Of a stretch of 28,986 bases of DNA, positions 15,486 to 24,460 are shown one piece after another. The stretch spans positions 167,272 to 196,257 of the forward strand of contig FR886208.1 in the NCBI GenBank assembly GCA_000436475.1, read 5' to 3'. This DNA is from Eubacterium sp. CAG:248. Lineage in GTDB: Bacteria > Bacillota > Clostridia > Lachnospirales > Lachnospiraceae. The position numbers and the translations under genes are program-made. The notes beneath the pieces were generated by a model. The model searched no databases. It was not told the DNA's origin and saw only the letters and a program-made list of their open reading frames with translations. How positions within the stretch are numbered: position 1 is the stretch's first letter; each line of letters opens with the position of its first letter.

Positions 15486-17934
15486 CACGTTTCCTCCAAT
15501 TAGCAACTCGTATCATATCCTTATATGTCATATTCTGAACATCCAAAAAGCCGCTGTCATCACTGTTTTCAAGCGGATTCCATACCTTGAATATCTCTGC
15601 ATATTTCTGATCAGTTTTTATAATATCAGTAGTGTCAGAAAGACCTGTAACCGTAACATCGCCTTCTATAGTTATAGTTCCACCAGCTATTATAGTTCCA
15701 GAGAAATTTTTCTTAACGACAACATCCCCAGATGCAACTATAACACCACCATCAACATCTCTAAAACTATAAGTTATATCATTTGACATATGTGCTTTTT
15801 TTCTTATAACTTCATCATTATTACTTATAATAAGCGGTTCAGCAGTTGAATTGCTATTATTAAACGCAACCAGCGCATACTTATCATAACCACCTGTAAG
15901 CTTTGTAGTAACAGGACCAAGCTTATCCTTTGTATAAGCTTCTAGACCAATAGTAGATATAATATTGACATATACCTCTTTGGAATACTTATTTAAATCC
16001 GGATACATCTGACCTATAATTGTGTTATTCATCTTTTTTGTATCTGTTATTTCATAAAGCGTTCTGCTAAGAACATTGAATCTTGAAGCCAGATCCTCAT
16101 AATCTCCTGCATAATCATATTTTGTTGATGATGCAGCATCATCTGATTCATTATAAACAAGACTCATGCTGCCATCTGCTGCTGCAACAGCTGATAACAT
16201 GGAATTCTTAGTATACACACTGCCTGAGCCAGCCTTTATGACACTATTAAGACTCTGCGCATTAAGTGTCATCTGTGACTTCAATCTTTCTCTCTGCTCA
16301 TTGTATGTTTTCTTTACTTTATCAGATTTACCTGAAAGAAGACTGTTGAATTCAGTATCATCAAATATAGCCTTAACATAAGAAGCAGCCGCCTTTTCAT
16401 CTTTAAAGCGCAGATAATAATAATCTCTTGTAAGACTTCCTATAGTTATAGTCTTTTTAACAAAATATTTACCTTCTGCCTCAGATAAATACTTATATCC
16501 AAAGAAGTTATCTTCTGATATTGTTATATTCACATTAGTTCCTGCCGCAGCCGGATTAGTTTCACCACCCATAAGTGCTGCAGGCACAAGATATATCTCC
16601 TGATTTCCAATAAATGATACTGACTCACCTGTATCATAATCTCCTGGTACAGTATATCCATCAGCATTTGCAAGAGAATAATAATCTATATACGCCCTTC
16701 CTGAAACAAGAAGCTTGTTAAGTGACTGAAGATCAAGCTCTGAATTAGTACCATTTATAACAATAGCACTACTTCTGTTTACCTTTTCAGTAGCATTAAC
16801 CCCTACATAACTATAACCATAATAATTACCTGACAGCTTGACCTTGCTGTTGTTTCCGTTTAACTCCAGATCATCTCTTACATATGTATCAGAGCTTCCG
16901 TTTACTGTTATGCTAGAAGTTCCACCTGTACTGTCAGAGGTCTTGATATTCTCACACCATATCCTGCTGCCTGTTCCACCATTTCCTGCATTAAGTGTTC
17001 CATTTTCAACAACTATATCACCACTTGTAGCAAGAAGTGTGTCTCCTGCTACATTAGCTGTTGCCGCTGGATTCACTTTAAAACCACCTGCTGAGCCTGC
17101 AAAAGCATTACCATTCAGGTTAAATGAGGCATTGGATGCAACTGATATCCCCTTGTTTCCAACAATAGCATATCTTAAAAACGAATCAAGACTAAGTTTC
17201 TTTGAATCAGTTATATTAACAAGCTTGTCAGGTATTCCAAGGGTCATATCAAATGTAATATATGAATAATACCCTGCCTGTGTAAGATACTTTACAAGGC
17301 AGTTATTAATATTAATTGTATAATAAAAAATATTCTCCTCAACCTGACTCTTCTTACTTACAATCTGGATGTTATCTATGGATTCAACATCAAGCGTGTT
17401 ACTTCCTGATTTATGCGTTGCTTCTATACAATCATTAAGGACACTGACTATACCCTGCGCCTCTATTGTATTACTGCCTCTTTCGTACACGCCCTCCTGC
17501 TTCTTGCTTACATAATCACTATCATCCTTATACTTGATACTATCAAGCATATTATCCTGTATCATGCCAAGCTTATTAAGCATTCTATGAATATAATCAA
17601 GTCGTAGTTCCTTATTACATGTTATATTATCAACAGTTGTTATACCACTTTCGGTATTGACAACCATCTTCGCAACCTGATCCTGGTATGCACTGTTAAA
17701 ACAGTCTGATGACATCTGTCCCATAGCAACATATATCTCATTGACTGCATCCTCAGATGTATAAAAAGTTTTAGCTGACTGCTTATTAGCTACCTTCAGC
17801 TTAAGATTCATAATAGTAGATGAAGTAACTACGGTGGCAAGTATCATAACAAATGATAACATTATAAGTACGATAACCATAGTTGAACCGTTATTATTAC
17901 ACTTAACTCTTTTTCTTAAATTATGTGCCATCAT
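15436..17934 (-). CDS. PilX-like minor pilin with very large beta-helix-like head
   Basis: An 832-residue protein with a class III-like N-terminus: NNNGSTMVIVLIMLSFVMI around Gly16, then TMNLKLKVANKQSAKTFYTSEDAVNEIYVAMG, which matches the PilX family N-terminal region. Glu5 of the mature form is replaced by a hydrophobic residue, as is common in PilX/GspK-type tip pilins. The remaining 750 residues are unusual: residues about 255-420 are low in charge and rich in Gly/Ser/Asn/Val with short repeating strands (GDTLLATSGDIVVENGTLNAG, SSAIVINGTNSELDLQ), and another such stretch (GGVIVASGDVVVKKNFSGTIIAGG, about 745-770) is near the C-terminus. This pattern suggests a beta-helix or bactofilin-like fold. 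Typical PilX proteins are under 250 residues. The start at 17934 follows GAGGAG; the next codon is also ATG. The stop lies inside the next gene. Confidence 0.8.
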   Translation of the reverse strand: MMAHNLRKRVKCNNNGSTMVIVLIMLSFVMILATVVTSSTIMNLKLKVANKQSAKTFYTSEDAVNEIYVAMGQMSSDCFNSAYQDQVAKMVVNTESGITTVDNITCNKELRLDYIHRMLNKLGMIQDNMLDSIKYKDDSDYVSKKQEGVYERGSNTIEAQGIVSVLNDCIEATHKSGSNTLDVESIDNIQIVSKKSQVEENIFYYTININNCLVKYLTQAGYYSYITFDMTLGIPDKLVNITDSKKLSLDSFLRYAIVGNKGISVASNASFNLNGNAFAGSAGGFKVNPAATANVAGDTLLATSGDIVVENGTLNAGNGGTGSRIWCENIKTSDSTGGTSSITVNGSSDTYVRDDLELNGNNSKVKLSGNYYGYSYVGVNATEKVNRSSAIVINGTNSELDLQSLNKLLVSGRAYIDYYSLANADGYTVPGDYDTGESVSFIGNQEIYLVPAALMGGETNPAAAGTNVNITISEDNFFGYKYLSEAEGKYFVKKTITIGSLTRDYYYLRFKDEKAAASYVKAIFDDTEFNSLLSGKSDKVKKTYNEQRERLKSQMTLNAQSLNSVIKAGSGSVYTKNSMLSAVAAADGSMSLVYNESDDAASSTKYDYAGDYEDLASRFNVLSRTLYEITDTKKMNNTIIGQMYPDLNKYSKEVYVNIISTIGLEAYTKDKLGPVTTKLTGGYDKYALVAFNNSNSTAEPLIISNNDEVIRKKAHMSNDITYSFRDVDGGVIVASGDVVVKKNFSGTIIAGGTITIEGDVTVTGLSDTTDIIKTDQKYAEIFKVWNPLENSDDSGFLDVQNMTYKDMIRVANWRKRDDSEKTTQSTEAVTTK

Positions 17935-17954
17935 AAGCTTCTCCTCACCTTTCT

Positions 17955-19241
17955 CTACCCGATCTTTGTTGTAGTCATCTGTATCATCGGTTCTTCCTTC
18001 GATGTATCGGCATTACCGCCATAATATACTTTAACCGTCATAGTATACAAAAGACTCTTACTTGCTACTCCATTGCTGCCTGAACCTGTATTGTTAATAT
18101 CCTTATATTCATCCCACTTATATATATTAGAAAATACACTTACCGGTCCTGGATTAGTTGTTCCATCTTTATTAACTGTCTTATTTCCAAGATTAATCGT
18201 CCCTACGTTTGCAAACTCCTGTCTTGAAGTATCTTTGTTAAGATAAAGACTCACCTTGTCTTTGTTAATCATCATATTCTTAGAGCTGTCTGTTGTGTTG
18301 TTAGATGTCTGCTGAATAAGGAATACATTACAATTATCATATTTAACAAATGCATTTTCCTGATAATCGTAAGTTATATTAATCTTATCAGTAGTATAAT
18401 AATATCTGTTATCACCTACAGTTAAAGTCGAATGTCTGTCATAAGGTATATAAAACATATACACATCTTTAAGATTATTAGGTAATGAGGATGATATTCT
18501 ATAAGAATTATCACCTGTTATTTCCGCCTTGAAATAATTATTAGGATATGTAATAGATGCTGTATATGCATAAGCCTTATTTCCATCATATATGTATTCA
18601 AAATCCAGTGTTATCCTCTGATAATATGCATCTATGCCTGTATCAACCGCACTTGAAGCCTCAGCTGGTGCCTCAGATAATTCACTATGTTTAACTTCTA
18701 TCTTAACATTAGTTGTTTTTTCTATCTTATTTTTATCAAAACCAGCTGTATATCTTTCCTTGAAATAATTCTCAGCATCTATATCGTGGCTGTATAAATC
18801 TTCTCTTAACACAATATTCTTAACCGAATTTACATAAGAGTTAATATTATTGTTATAGTTCTTATCACTATCATCACCTGAATTATATATACCTGGATCA
18901 AGTTCAGTTACAACAGTATATTCTTCCCCATTTGTTCCTTCCTTTGTTTCCCTGAATATATATTTTCCAGAGCTTTCTGTATATTTTCCAGCATAATCCT
19001 CAAGTATCCTGCTCATGCTCACAGACTTAAACTGTTCTACTATATCAGAAGCAACAGTATTCGCATTTTCTTCTTTACGAGCCTTATGATTGATTCTTGC
19101 TGCGTTAGAAAACGAACCTAGAACAGGAATAGAAAGAATAGCAAGCACTGCCATGGCAACAAGTACCTCTACAAGAGAGAAACCTGCATTATTCAGTTTT
19201 CCTTTTCGCTTATCAGCACCTGATTTTTTCATCATAATCAT
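17955..19241 (-). CDS. PilV-like type IV prepilin with enlarged head
   Basis: A 428-residue prepilin-like protein. The leader ends KLNNAG (Gly20), and the mature N-terminus FSLVEVLVAMAVLAILSIPVLGSFSNAARIN with Glu5 is typical of PilV/PulI-type minor pilins (LVEVLVAM is the family signature). The helix continues through ARKEENANTVASDIVEQFKSV. The head is longer than the common 130-200 residues and Tyr/Asn-rich, without motifs I recognise. The start at 19241 follows GGAG by eight bases; two further ATGs lie within the first four codons. It sits between pilO (40 bases) and the PilX-like gene (20 bases) in the operon. Confidence 0.85.
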   Translation of the reverse strand: MIMMKKSGADKRKGKLNNAGFSLVEVLVAMAVLAILSIPVLGSFSNAARINHKARKEENANTVASDIVEQFKSVSMSRILEDYAGKYTESSGKYIFRETKEGTNGEEYTVVTELDPGIYNSGDDSDKNYNNNINSYVNSVKNIVLREDLYSHDIDAENYFKERYTAGFDKNKIEKTTNVKIEVKHSELSEAPAEASSAVDTGIDAYYQRITLDFEYIYDGNKAYAYTASITYPNNYFKAEITGDNSYRISSSLPNNLKDVYMFYIPYDRHSTLTVGDNRYYYTTDKINITYDYQENAFVKYDNCNVFLIQQTSNNTTDSSKNMMINKDKVSLYLNKDTSRQEFANVGTINLGNKTVNKDGTTNPGPVSVFSNIYKWDEYKDINNTGSGSNGVASKSLLYTMTVKVYYGGNADTSKEEPMIQMTTTKIG

Positions 19242-19281
19242 CTGTTATTCTCCATTTCCTGGCTGGTTACTTAACCCTTAA

Positions 19282-19980
19282 CTATTCAGCTGGCTTTGCA
19301 AATATATTATCTGTTCCTGTCTTTAAGTCAAACTTAGGTTCACTGAACTCTCTTCCGTTACCTGTTATAGAATACAATGCAAGTGTCATCGTACCTGTAA
19401 CAACATTTGTTGCTTCATTATAAGTTGTTGTTAATGCCTCTATCGTATTCTTCTTTTCATAGTTGTTGATAAATCCGATAAGATTCTTCCACTCTGCATA
19501 AGTACCTTCATAAGATACATTGATAGTTTCCTTGTAACCTACATTATTAGTCTGATATGCGCTGCCTGATGTATTCGATGGGTTAGAAGATGCCTTCTGT
19601 CCAAATGTATACACTGCAACAGGATCAGAGAATGTTATACTCTTTATCCATACACCAGTTGAACTCTCAATAGTGTTTAAGAACTGTAATGTTGCCGGCT
19701 GGCTTGTACCATTTTCAAATGTCTTTAAAAGCTTTGATGAATCGCTCTGTAAAGAAAGTGTATCTGACTCATACTTAGCTTTGTTATCATTCTTTTTCTG
19801 TAAATCTTTCTTTTTCTTTGTAAGCTCTGTAACCTGCTTAGTTGATGTATCAAGAGAAGCTGACAGATTCTGGTAACCAACAAAGTAAGCTATAAAGATT
19901 ATAAGAAATGCAAATACATACACAAGTAACTTCTTATCTTTTTCAGATATAGTAAGACTATTCTTTAACTTTTCCTTCAT
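19282..19980 (-). CDS. pilO: Type IV pilus inner-membrane scaffold protein PilO
   Basis: PilO pairs with PilN to form the inner-membrane alignment complex of the pilus machine. The 232-residue product has a short cytoplasmic start, one membrane helix (about residues 18-36), a coiled-coil-like segment rich in Lys (TKQVTELTKKKKDLQKKND, about 47-65) and a C-terminal ferredoxin-like domain with the TLQFLNTIESSTGVWIKSITF pattern. The ATG overlaps the pilMN stop in a TAATG junction, and GGAGG lies inside the end of pilMN, so the two are translationally coupled. Sequence identity to PilO is weak, as usual for this family; position and topology carry the call. Confidence 0.82.
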   Translation of the reverse strand: MKEKLKNSLTISEKDKKLLVYVFAFLIIFIAYFVGYQNLSASLDTSTKQVTELTKKKKDLQKKNDNKAKYESDTLSLQSDSSKLLKTFENGTSQPATLQFLNTIESSTGVWIKSITFSDPVAVYTFGQKASSNPSNTSGSAYQTNNVGYKETINVSYEGTYAEWKNLIGFINNYEKKNTIEALTTTYNEATNVVTGTMTLALYSITGNGREFSEPKFDLKTGTDNIFAKPAE

Positions 19981-21560
19981 TACTTATTACCTCCCTGTGA
20001 AGCACCCTTTATATCCCCAAATGAGCAGCTAAGAGAAAAAGTAAGCTGTACAGTTCCTGTATTATCCTCATTTTCTGTTTCATTGGATACAATAACATTA
20101 GATACAGTTGGTATAGACTTAAGCTGAAGTATAAGCATACCAAGTGATGACTTGCTTGCTGCTGTACCACTGACTGCCACATTGCCAGATGTTATACTCA
20201 TACTTGTTATGACAACATCACTAGGCACCTTGCTTTCAAGTTCCTTTACAAATGTATCAACTGAATCGTTGTTGTTAGAAGCCTGTGTCTTGAATGTGTT
20301 CACATCTGTATTCTCATCCTTGGCTTCATAATACTTATTTACAATCTCCTCAATAGGCTGAAGCTTCTTGACATCATTCTTAAGGGCAGCTACTTCTATG
20401 TTTGTGAATACCAGCTGGATACCTGGGACAAGTACAAGTAAAAGTGAGGCTGCAACCGCCGCTATAACGACCAGTGCCATGCCTTTTCCTGCATCCTTTT
20501 TCTTGTCCTCCTTTATCTTGTTAAGTGAAACAAAATTGACCGGTGCTATGAATGCACCTATAGTTGCTGTATACGCTGTAAGCGCATTTTCATCCACGTA
20601 TGTTCTCTTGTCTGTAAGCACACCATCAAGCTTTTCTATCGGAATAACTTCCATATTAAATTCATTTGTTAACAGCTTGTTAAAACCTCTTATAGTTGTG
20701 GCATTACCTATGATGTATATCTTCTCTATAGGCGTATTATTTCTTGAAACATAATAATCTGTAATTCTGCTTATATTGCTTATAAGTGCTCTCACTGACT
20801 CTGTAACATCATTAGAATCTACTGTCTTACCAAGAAGATATTCTGTCTGAAGCTTTTGAAGTGCCTGATCATAATTCAGCTTATATTCATCCATTACGGT
20901 TTTAACCATAAGAGTCTTACCATAGTGGACAGTTCTTTGCAGCTGTAAGGCACCTGCCTTAAAGATACTTACAAGTGTTGAATCATTCTCTATAGATATA
21001 ACAAGATTAGTACCTTCATCTATCTGCTGTTTTATAAGCTGATATGTACTGTTACCTGCATAATCAATGAATGCCACCTTAAGCCCCATAGCCTGTGCAA
21101 GCTCATAGTACTGTTCTATCATATTCGCAGGAGCTGCTATAACCACAACCTTTAACTTCGGTGTGTTATCCTCTTTTACCTTCTCGATAGGATAATACTG
21201 TACTATATAATCTTCTATTTTAACTGGGAAATACTCTGCTGCATTGGTTTCTATGATTTTATCTATCTTGTTACTCTTAATATCAGGAACAATGACATCC
21301 TTTGTAGCTATTTTACTAGATGATATTGAGAACACAACATCATTAGAATTCATACGATTGTCATCAAGTGATGACTTTATAACCTTGGCGAATTCTTTTA
21401 CATCAAGAATCTCACCATCATTATACACACCTTCTGGTGTTGGGATTGTAACTACCTTATGAATAGTAGTTGCTTTAACACCCTTTGTTGCTTCGCACAA
21501 CTTTGTATATTCGTTGTTAATGCTTATGCTTATATATTTGCCGTTAACCTTAACTGCCAT
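19980..21560 (-). CDS. pilMN: PilM-PilN fusion protein
   Basis: One 526-residue chain joins two pilus proteins that are separate in Proteobacteria. Residues 1-340 are the actin-like ATPase PilM (opening MAVKVNGKYISISI; the IYIIGNATTIRGF motif at 281-293 matches the second phosphate/adenosine region). A Lys-rich linker (348-360) leads to a membrane helix (about 361-380) and then a PilN-like coiled region (NIEVAALKNDVKKLQPIEEI) and ferredoxin-like domain (SKVPSDVVITSMSITSGNVAVSG). PilM would bind the cytoplasmic ATPase/platform and PilN would pair with PilO. A pilMN fusion is known from Clostridioides difficile, so the architecture is clostridial, not new. The start at 21560 follows GAGGAG. It lies 81 bases after pilD. 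Confidence 0.92.
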   Translation of the reverse strand: MAVKVNGKYISISINNEYTKLCEATKGVKATTIHKVVTIPTPEGVYNDGEILDVKEFAKVIKSSLDDNRMNSNDVVFSISSSKIATKDVIVPDIKSNKIDKIIETNAAEYFPVKIEDYIVQYYPIEKVKEDNTPKLKVVVIAAPANMIEQYYELAQAMGLKVAFIDYAGNSTYQLIKQQIDEGTNLVISIENDSTLVSIFKAGALQLQRTVHYGKTLMVKTVMDEYKLNYDQALQKLQTEYLLGKTVDSNDVTESVRALISNISRITDYYVSRNNTPIEKIYIIGNATTIRGFNKLLTNEFNMEVIPIEKLDGVLTDKRTYVDENALTAYTATIGAFIAPVNFVSLNKIKEDKKKDAGKGMALVVIAAVAASLLLVLVPGIQLVFTNIEVAALKNDVKKLQPIEEIVNKYYEAKDENTDVNTFKTQASNNNDSVDTFVKELESKVPSDVVITSMSITSGNVAVSGTAASKSSLGMLILQLKSIPTVSNVIVSNETENEDNTGTVQLTFSLSCSFGDIKGASQGGNK

Positions 21561-21641
21561 AACGAAACAGTCTCCTCTCCCCTTAGCATATTATGAAAAA
21601 TCTATATATAAATACTGCTACATTTCAGGTTCAAACTAACA

Positions 21642-22406
21642 TCAAAACATTGATATGTACCAGTTAATTATATTCGTACCAAAAAGCATGGCTATTGTAA
21701 GCCCTGCACACAAATATGGTCCAAAAGCAAGTACTCTTTCCTTGCCACTGACCTTCATTCTTATAACATGTATTACCGCACCAAAGATGCAGCCAAGCAA
21801 AAATGCCAGTATAACATTTTCCCATCCCATAAACAGTCCTGCCGCTGCCATAAGCTTGATGTCGCCTCCGCCAAATGCATCGACTCCCTTTATGGCTCTT
21901 CCTATAATAAGAAGCAGCAGCATAAATATGCTTACACAAAAAAAGCCTATTAGATAATCTAATAGGTGTTCTCTGTCAAAAAGTATTCTTATTATACCGA
22001 GGACTCCTATTACTACATTAAGTGCGAATGGTATTTCCTGTGTTCTCTCGTCTATAACTGTTATAACAAGAAACATCGAGAATACCAGACACATCAGACC
22101 TGATATGATATTCAGTCCATTCACTAAAAATATGATGACATACATAGCACCATTAATCCCCTCTATAACCGGGTACTGTGGTGATATCTTTGTCTTACAA
22201 TAACGGCACTTTCCGCCTAATATCATGTAGCTTACCAGTGGCACTAAATCGTACCACTGGAGTTTATGACCACATGACATACAATGCGAACTCTCCGTCG
22301 CTATATTCTCTTTTAATGGTAATCTATATATAAGTACGTTCAAAAAGCTTCCTATTACAATACCGTAGAGGAATATTATGACGTAGATTGGTAGTTCGTA
22401 TTGCAT
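21642..22406 (-). CDS. pilD: Prepilin peptidase PilD (type IV leader peptidase/methylase)
   Basis: This membrane aspartyl protease cuts the leader of prepilins and usually N-methylates the new Phe. The N-terminal methylase region opens with a membrane helix containing GSFLNVLIYRLP, followed by two CxxC pairs (Cys42/45 and Cys67/70). The catalytic aspartates are Asp119 in VIDERTQEIP and Asp182 in FGGGDIKLMAA; the FGPYL motif is near the C-terminus. Eight or so membrane segments fit the family, and 254 residues is normal length. It acts on PilA and the three LVE-type pseudopilins in this operon. It lies 20 bases downstream of pilA. Confidence 0.96.
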   Translation of the reverse strand: MQYELPIYVIIFLYGIVIGSFLNVLIYRLPLKENIATESSHCMSCGHKLQWYDLVPLVSYMILGGKCRYCKTKISPQYPVIEGINGAMYVIIFLVNGLNIISGLMCLVFSMFLVITVIDERTQEIPFALNVVIGVLGIIRILFDREHLLDYLIGFFCVSIFMLLLLIIGRAIKGVDAFGGGDIKLMAAAGLFMGWENVILAFLLGCIFGAVIHVIRMKVSGKERVLAFGPYLCAGLTIAMLFGTNIINWYISMF

Positions 22407-22426
22407 GGTAAAATCCTTTATAATAA

Positions 22427-22849
22427 TTAATCCAATTCTGGTACACCAGATGTTGCAACATGACCCTGATTATCAACTGTAAAAGTAATATTTGCAGCCT
22501 TGAACTTCTTAGATGTTGGCTTTGTTTTAGTTACATCTAATGATTCATGTATCGCTTCACTTACTGTTGTATTACTAACTGAAACTCCAGATGCATTCAT
22601 TGTTATTGCTGTTGTTGTACCTGTTGCAGGAACTGCTGAAGTGTAAGCATCCTCTTTTTGAAGAGCTACCTCAAGTGCGCTCTTAATCTGGTCAACATTC
22701 TGAGCATCCTTAGATTCTCTTGACTTCTCAACGTTTCTGATAAGTGTTGGAGCAAGTACACCAACGAGTACTGCCATAATTGCGATAACAACGATAAGCT
22801 CAACTAAAGAGAAACCCTTGTTACCAAGTCTTTTCTGTGTCTTTTTCAT
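22427..22849 (-). CDS. pilA: Type IV major pilin PilA
   Basis: The likely main subunit of the fibre. The leader is short and basic (MKKTQKRLGNKG, cleaved after Gly12), followed by FSLVELIVVIAIMAVLVGVLAPTL with Glu5, then the amphipathic helix (NVEKSRESKDAQNVDQIKSALEVAL). The 128-residue mature protein has a small Ala/Thr/Ser-rich head ending VTFTVDNQGHVATSGVPELD and no cysteine pair. Size and position second in the operon, before pilD, support the major-pilin call over a minor pilin. The start at 22849 follows GGGAG. A hairpin in the pilC-pilA gap may raise its expression over pilC. Confidence 0.92.
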   Translation of the reverse strand: MKKTQKRLGNKGFSLVELIVVIAIMAVLVGVLAPTLIRNVEKSRESKDAQNVDQIKSALEVALQKEDAYTSAVPATGTTTAITMNASGVSVSNTTVSEAIHESLDVTKTKPTSKKFKAANITFTVDNQGHVATSGVPELD

Positions 22850-22888
22850 GTTCTTTATCTCCCTTTGATAATAAAATATTTATATAAT

Positions 22889-22916
22889 TCAGTGTGACTT
22901 TTCACCGTCATACTGA
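22889..22916 (-). promoter_or_regulatory. Hairpin in the pilC-pilA gap
   Basis: A 10-bp inverted repeat (TCAGTGTGAC with GTCATACTGA, 8-base loop) lies 40 bases before the pilA start. On the minus strand one pair is A-C. It is followed by AT-rich sequence, not a T-run. It could protect a processed pilA message or attenuate read-through; I see no convincing promoter for pilA alone. Confidence 0.4.
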
Positions 22917-22955
22917 TCATATACATGCTAATTCGTGCATATATTATATATGTAC

Positions 22956-24170
22956 CTATCCCAATGTATTGTAAAGCTGTATCATAGGCTGGTATATAGA
23001 AAGTATAAGTACTACAACTACAAGTGCCATAATAACTATGATAGCCGGCTCCATAAGTGCTGTAAGTGTCTGTGTCTGCACTTCAACTTCTTCCTCATAG
23101 TAGCCTGCTGAATTAGTAAGCATTTCTTCTATGTTACCTGTTTCCTCGCCGATACCTACCATATGAACTATCATAGGTGGAAATATCTGTGATGCCTTTA
23201 ACTGGTTTGATAGTGGAAGTCCAAGGGCAACACCACTCTTAGCCTTCATAAGTGCATCCTTATACATAACATTCGACATAGTAGAGGCTGCTATATCTAT
23301 AGCTTCTATCATAGGCATACCTGCCTGAAGAAGTGTACTAAGTGTTCTTGCAAAGCTTGCACAGGCTGTCTTTGTCTGAAGCACTCCAAATACAGGAATC
23401 TTAAGCTTAAGCTTATCTACTGAATGTCTTCCTGCATCGGTCTTTACATACATCTTATATCCAACTACTATAGCCGCTATAACCGCTATTATTATGTACC
23501 AGTAATTCATAACCGCATCACTCATAGAAAGCACTGCCTTAGTCATGAATGGCAGATCTGATTCAAGATCCTCAAACATTGATACAAAGTTTGGTATAAC
23601 GAATGTTAACATAACTATGATTACGCCAACCATAACCACAAGAAGCACACATGGGTACATCATAGCCTTCTTAACTATCCCCTGTGTCTTAGCCTGTTTC
23701 TCAAACTGTATAGCCATACGCGTAAGAGCATTCTCAAGACTACCTGATGACTCACCTGCTTTAACCATATCTATAAGAATAGATGGGAATATACCAGAAT
23801 CCTGTCTCATGGAATCTGATAATGTTTCACCCTTTTCTACACCCGACTGGGCATCCATAATAGCTTTCTTAAGATTCTTATTCTCGGTCTGCTCTGCTAA
23901 CATCTCAAGAGCGTTAACAACACTGACACCAGCATTAAGTATACTTGCAAACTGCCTGCAGAATACACTCATATCTCTTGGCTTAACTTTCTTCTTAGTA
24001 AGAAAAGGAAGTTCTATATCCTTATCAAATGCTGTCTGTGTCTTGATAGACATAGGTGTAAGCCCCTGCTCTTTTAACTTTCTTGCAGCTTCATCTCTTG
24101 TTTCTGCTTCTATCTGACCCTTTTTATCCTTGCCATCCTTTGCAACTGCTGTGTATGAATATGTTTCCAT
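22956..24170 (-). CDS. pilC: Type IV pilus inner-membrane platform protein PilC
   Basis: PilC is the membrane platform that couples the extension ATPase to pilin extraction. The 404-residue product has the family N-terminus (METYSYTAVAKDGKDKKGQIEAET), then two GspF/T2SSF repeats (about 67-190 and 270-395), each with a CRQFASILNAGV- or FARTLSTLLQAGM-type motif, a GE(T/S)(S/T)G motif and a hydrophobic C-terminal segment. Length and motifs are normal. It is the first gene of the operon. The start at 24170 follows GAGGGG and a candidate promoter lies about 50 bases upstream. Confidence 0.96.
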   Translation of the reverse strand: METYSYTAVAKDGKDKKGQIEAETRDEAARKLKEQGLTPMSIKTQTAFDKDIELPFLTKKKVKPRDMSVFCRQFASILNAGVSVVNALEMLAEQTENKNLKKAIMDAQSGVEKGETLSDSMRQDSGIFPSILIDMVKAGESSGSLENALTRMAIQFEKQAKTQGIVKKAMMYPCVLLVVMVGVIIVMLTFVIPNFVSMFEDLESDLPFMTKAVLSMSDAVMNYWYIIIAVIAAIVVGYKMYVKTDAGRHSVDKLKLKIPVFGVLQTKTACASFARTLSTLLQAGMPMIEAIDIAASTMSNVMYKDALMKAKSGVALGLPLSNQLKASQIFPPMIVHMVGIGEETGNIEEMLTNSAGYYEEEVEVQTQTLTALMEPAIIVIMALVVVVLILSIYQPMIQLYNTLG

Positions 24171-24217
24171 AACAACCCCTCTTTAATAATGTAAATGCAA
24201 TAATCAACTGCTCCTAG

Positions 24218-24246
24218 ATTCTATTACTATATGATATATATTGCAA
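24218..24246 (-). promoter_or_regulatory. Candidate promoter of the type IV pilus operon
   Basis: On the minus strand there is TTGCAA (24241-24246), a spacer of exactly 17 bases and TAGAAT (24218-24223), giving a leader of roughly 40 bases before pilC. Upstream, inverted repeats AGTAC/GTACT (24278-24291) and GTACTA/TAGTAC (24287-24304) may bind a regulator. The rest of the 290-base gap to the glycosyltransferase gene shows nothing else; I found no cyclic-di-GMP riboswitch motif. Confidence 0.6.
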
Positions 24247-24460
24247 TCGTCTCTTATCCCCCATTTTGGTGTGTGCGAGTACTTCTGTACTATTAGTATA
24301 GTACTAAAGTTATAAATTGTACATAGTCAGTTGATTATGTTTTTTATTAAGTGCATTGTAACATATTTTTAATGAATATTTAAGTGTTTTTTGTCACATT
24401 TTACAAAAACGACTTATTCCTACATGATATAATTTCTCATATCTACACTTTTTTATTAAA

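Noticed and set aside
22925..22950. Palindrome CATATATTATATATG between pilC and pilA as a pilA promoter or operator.
   Set aside because: It is simple alternating AT sequence and no -35 element is correctly spaced.
24171..24460. Possible cyclic-di-GMP riboswitch upstream of pilC, as found before some clostridial pilus operons.
   Set aside because: None of the conserved motifs of class I or class II could be found, and the likely leader is only about 40 bases.
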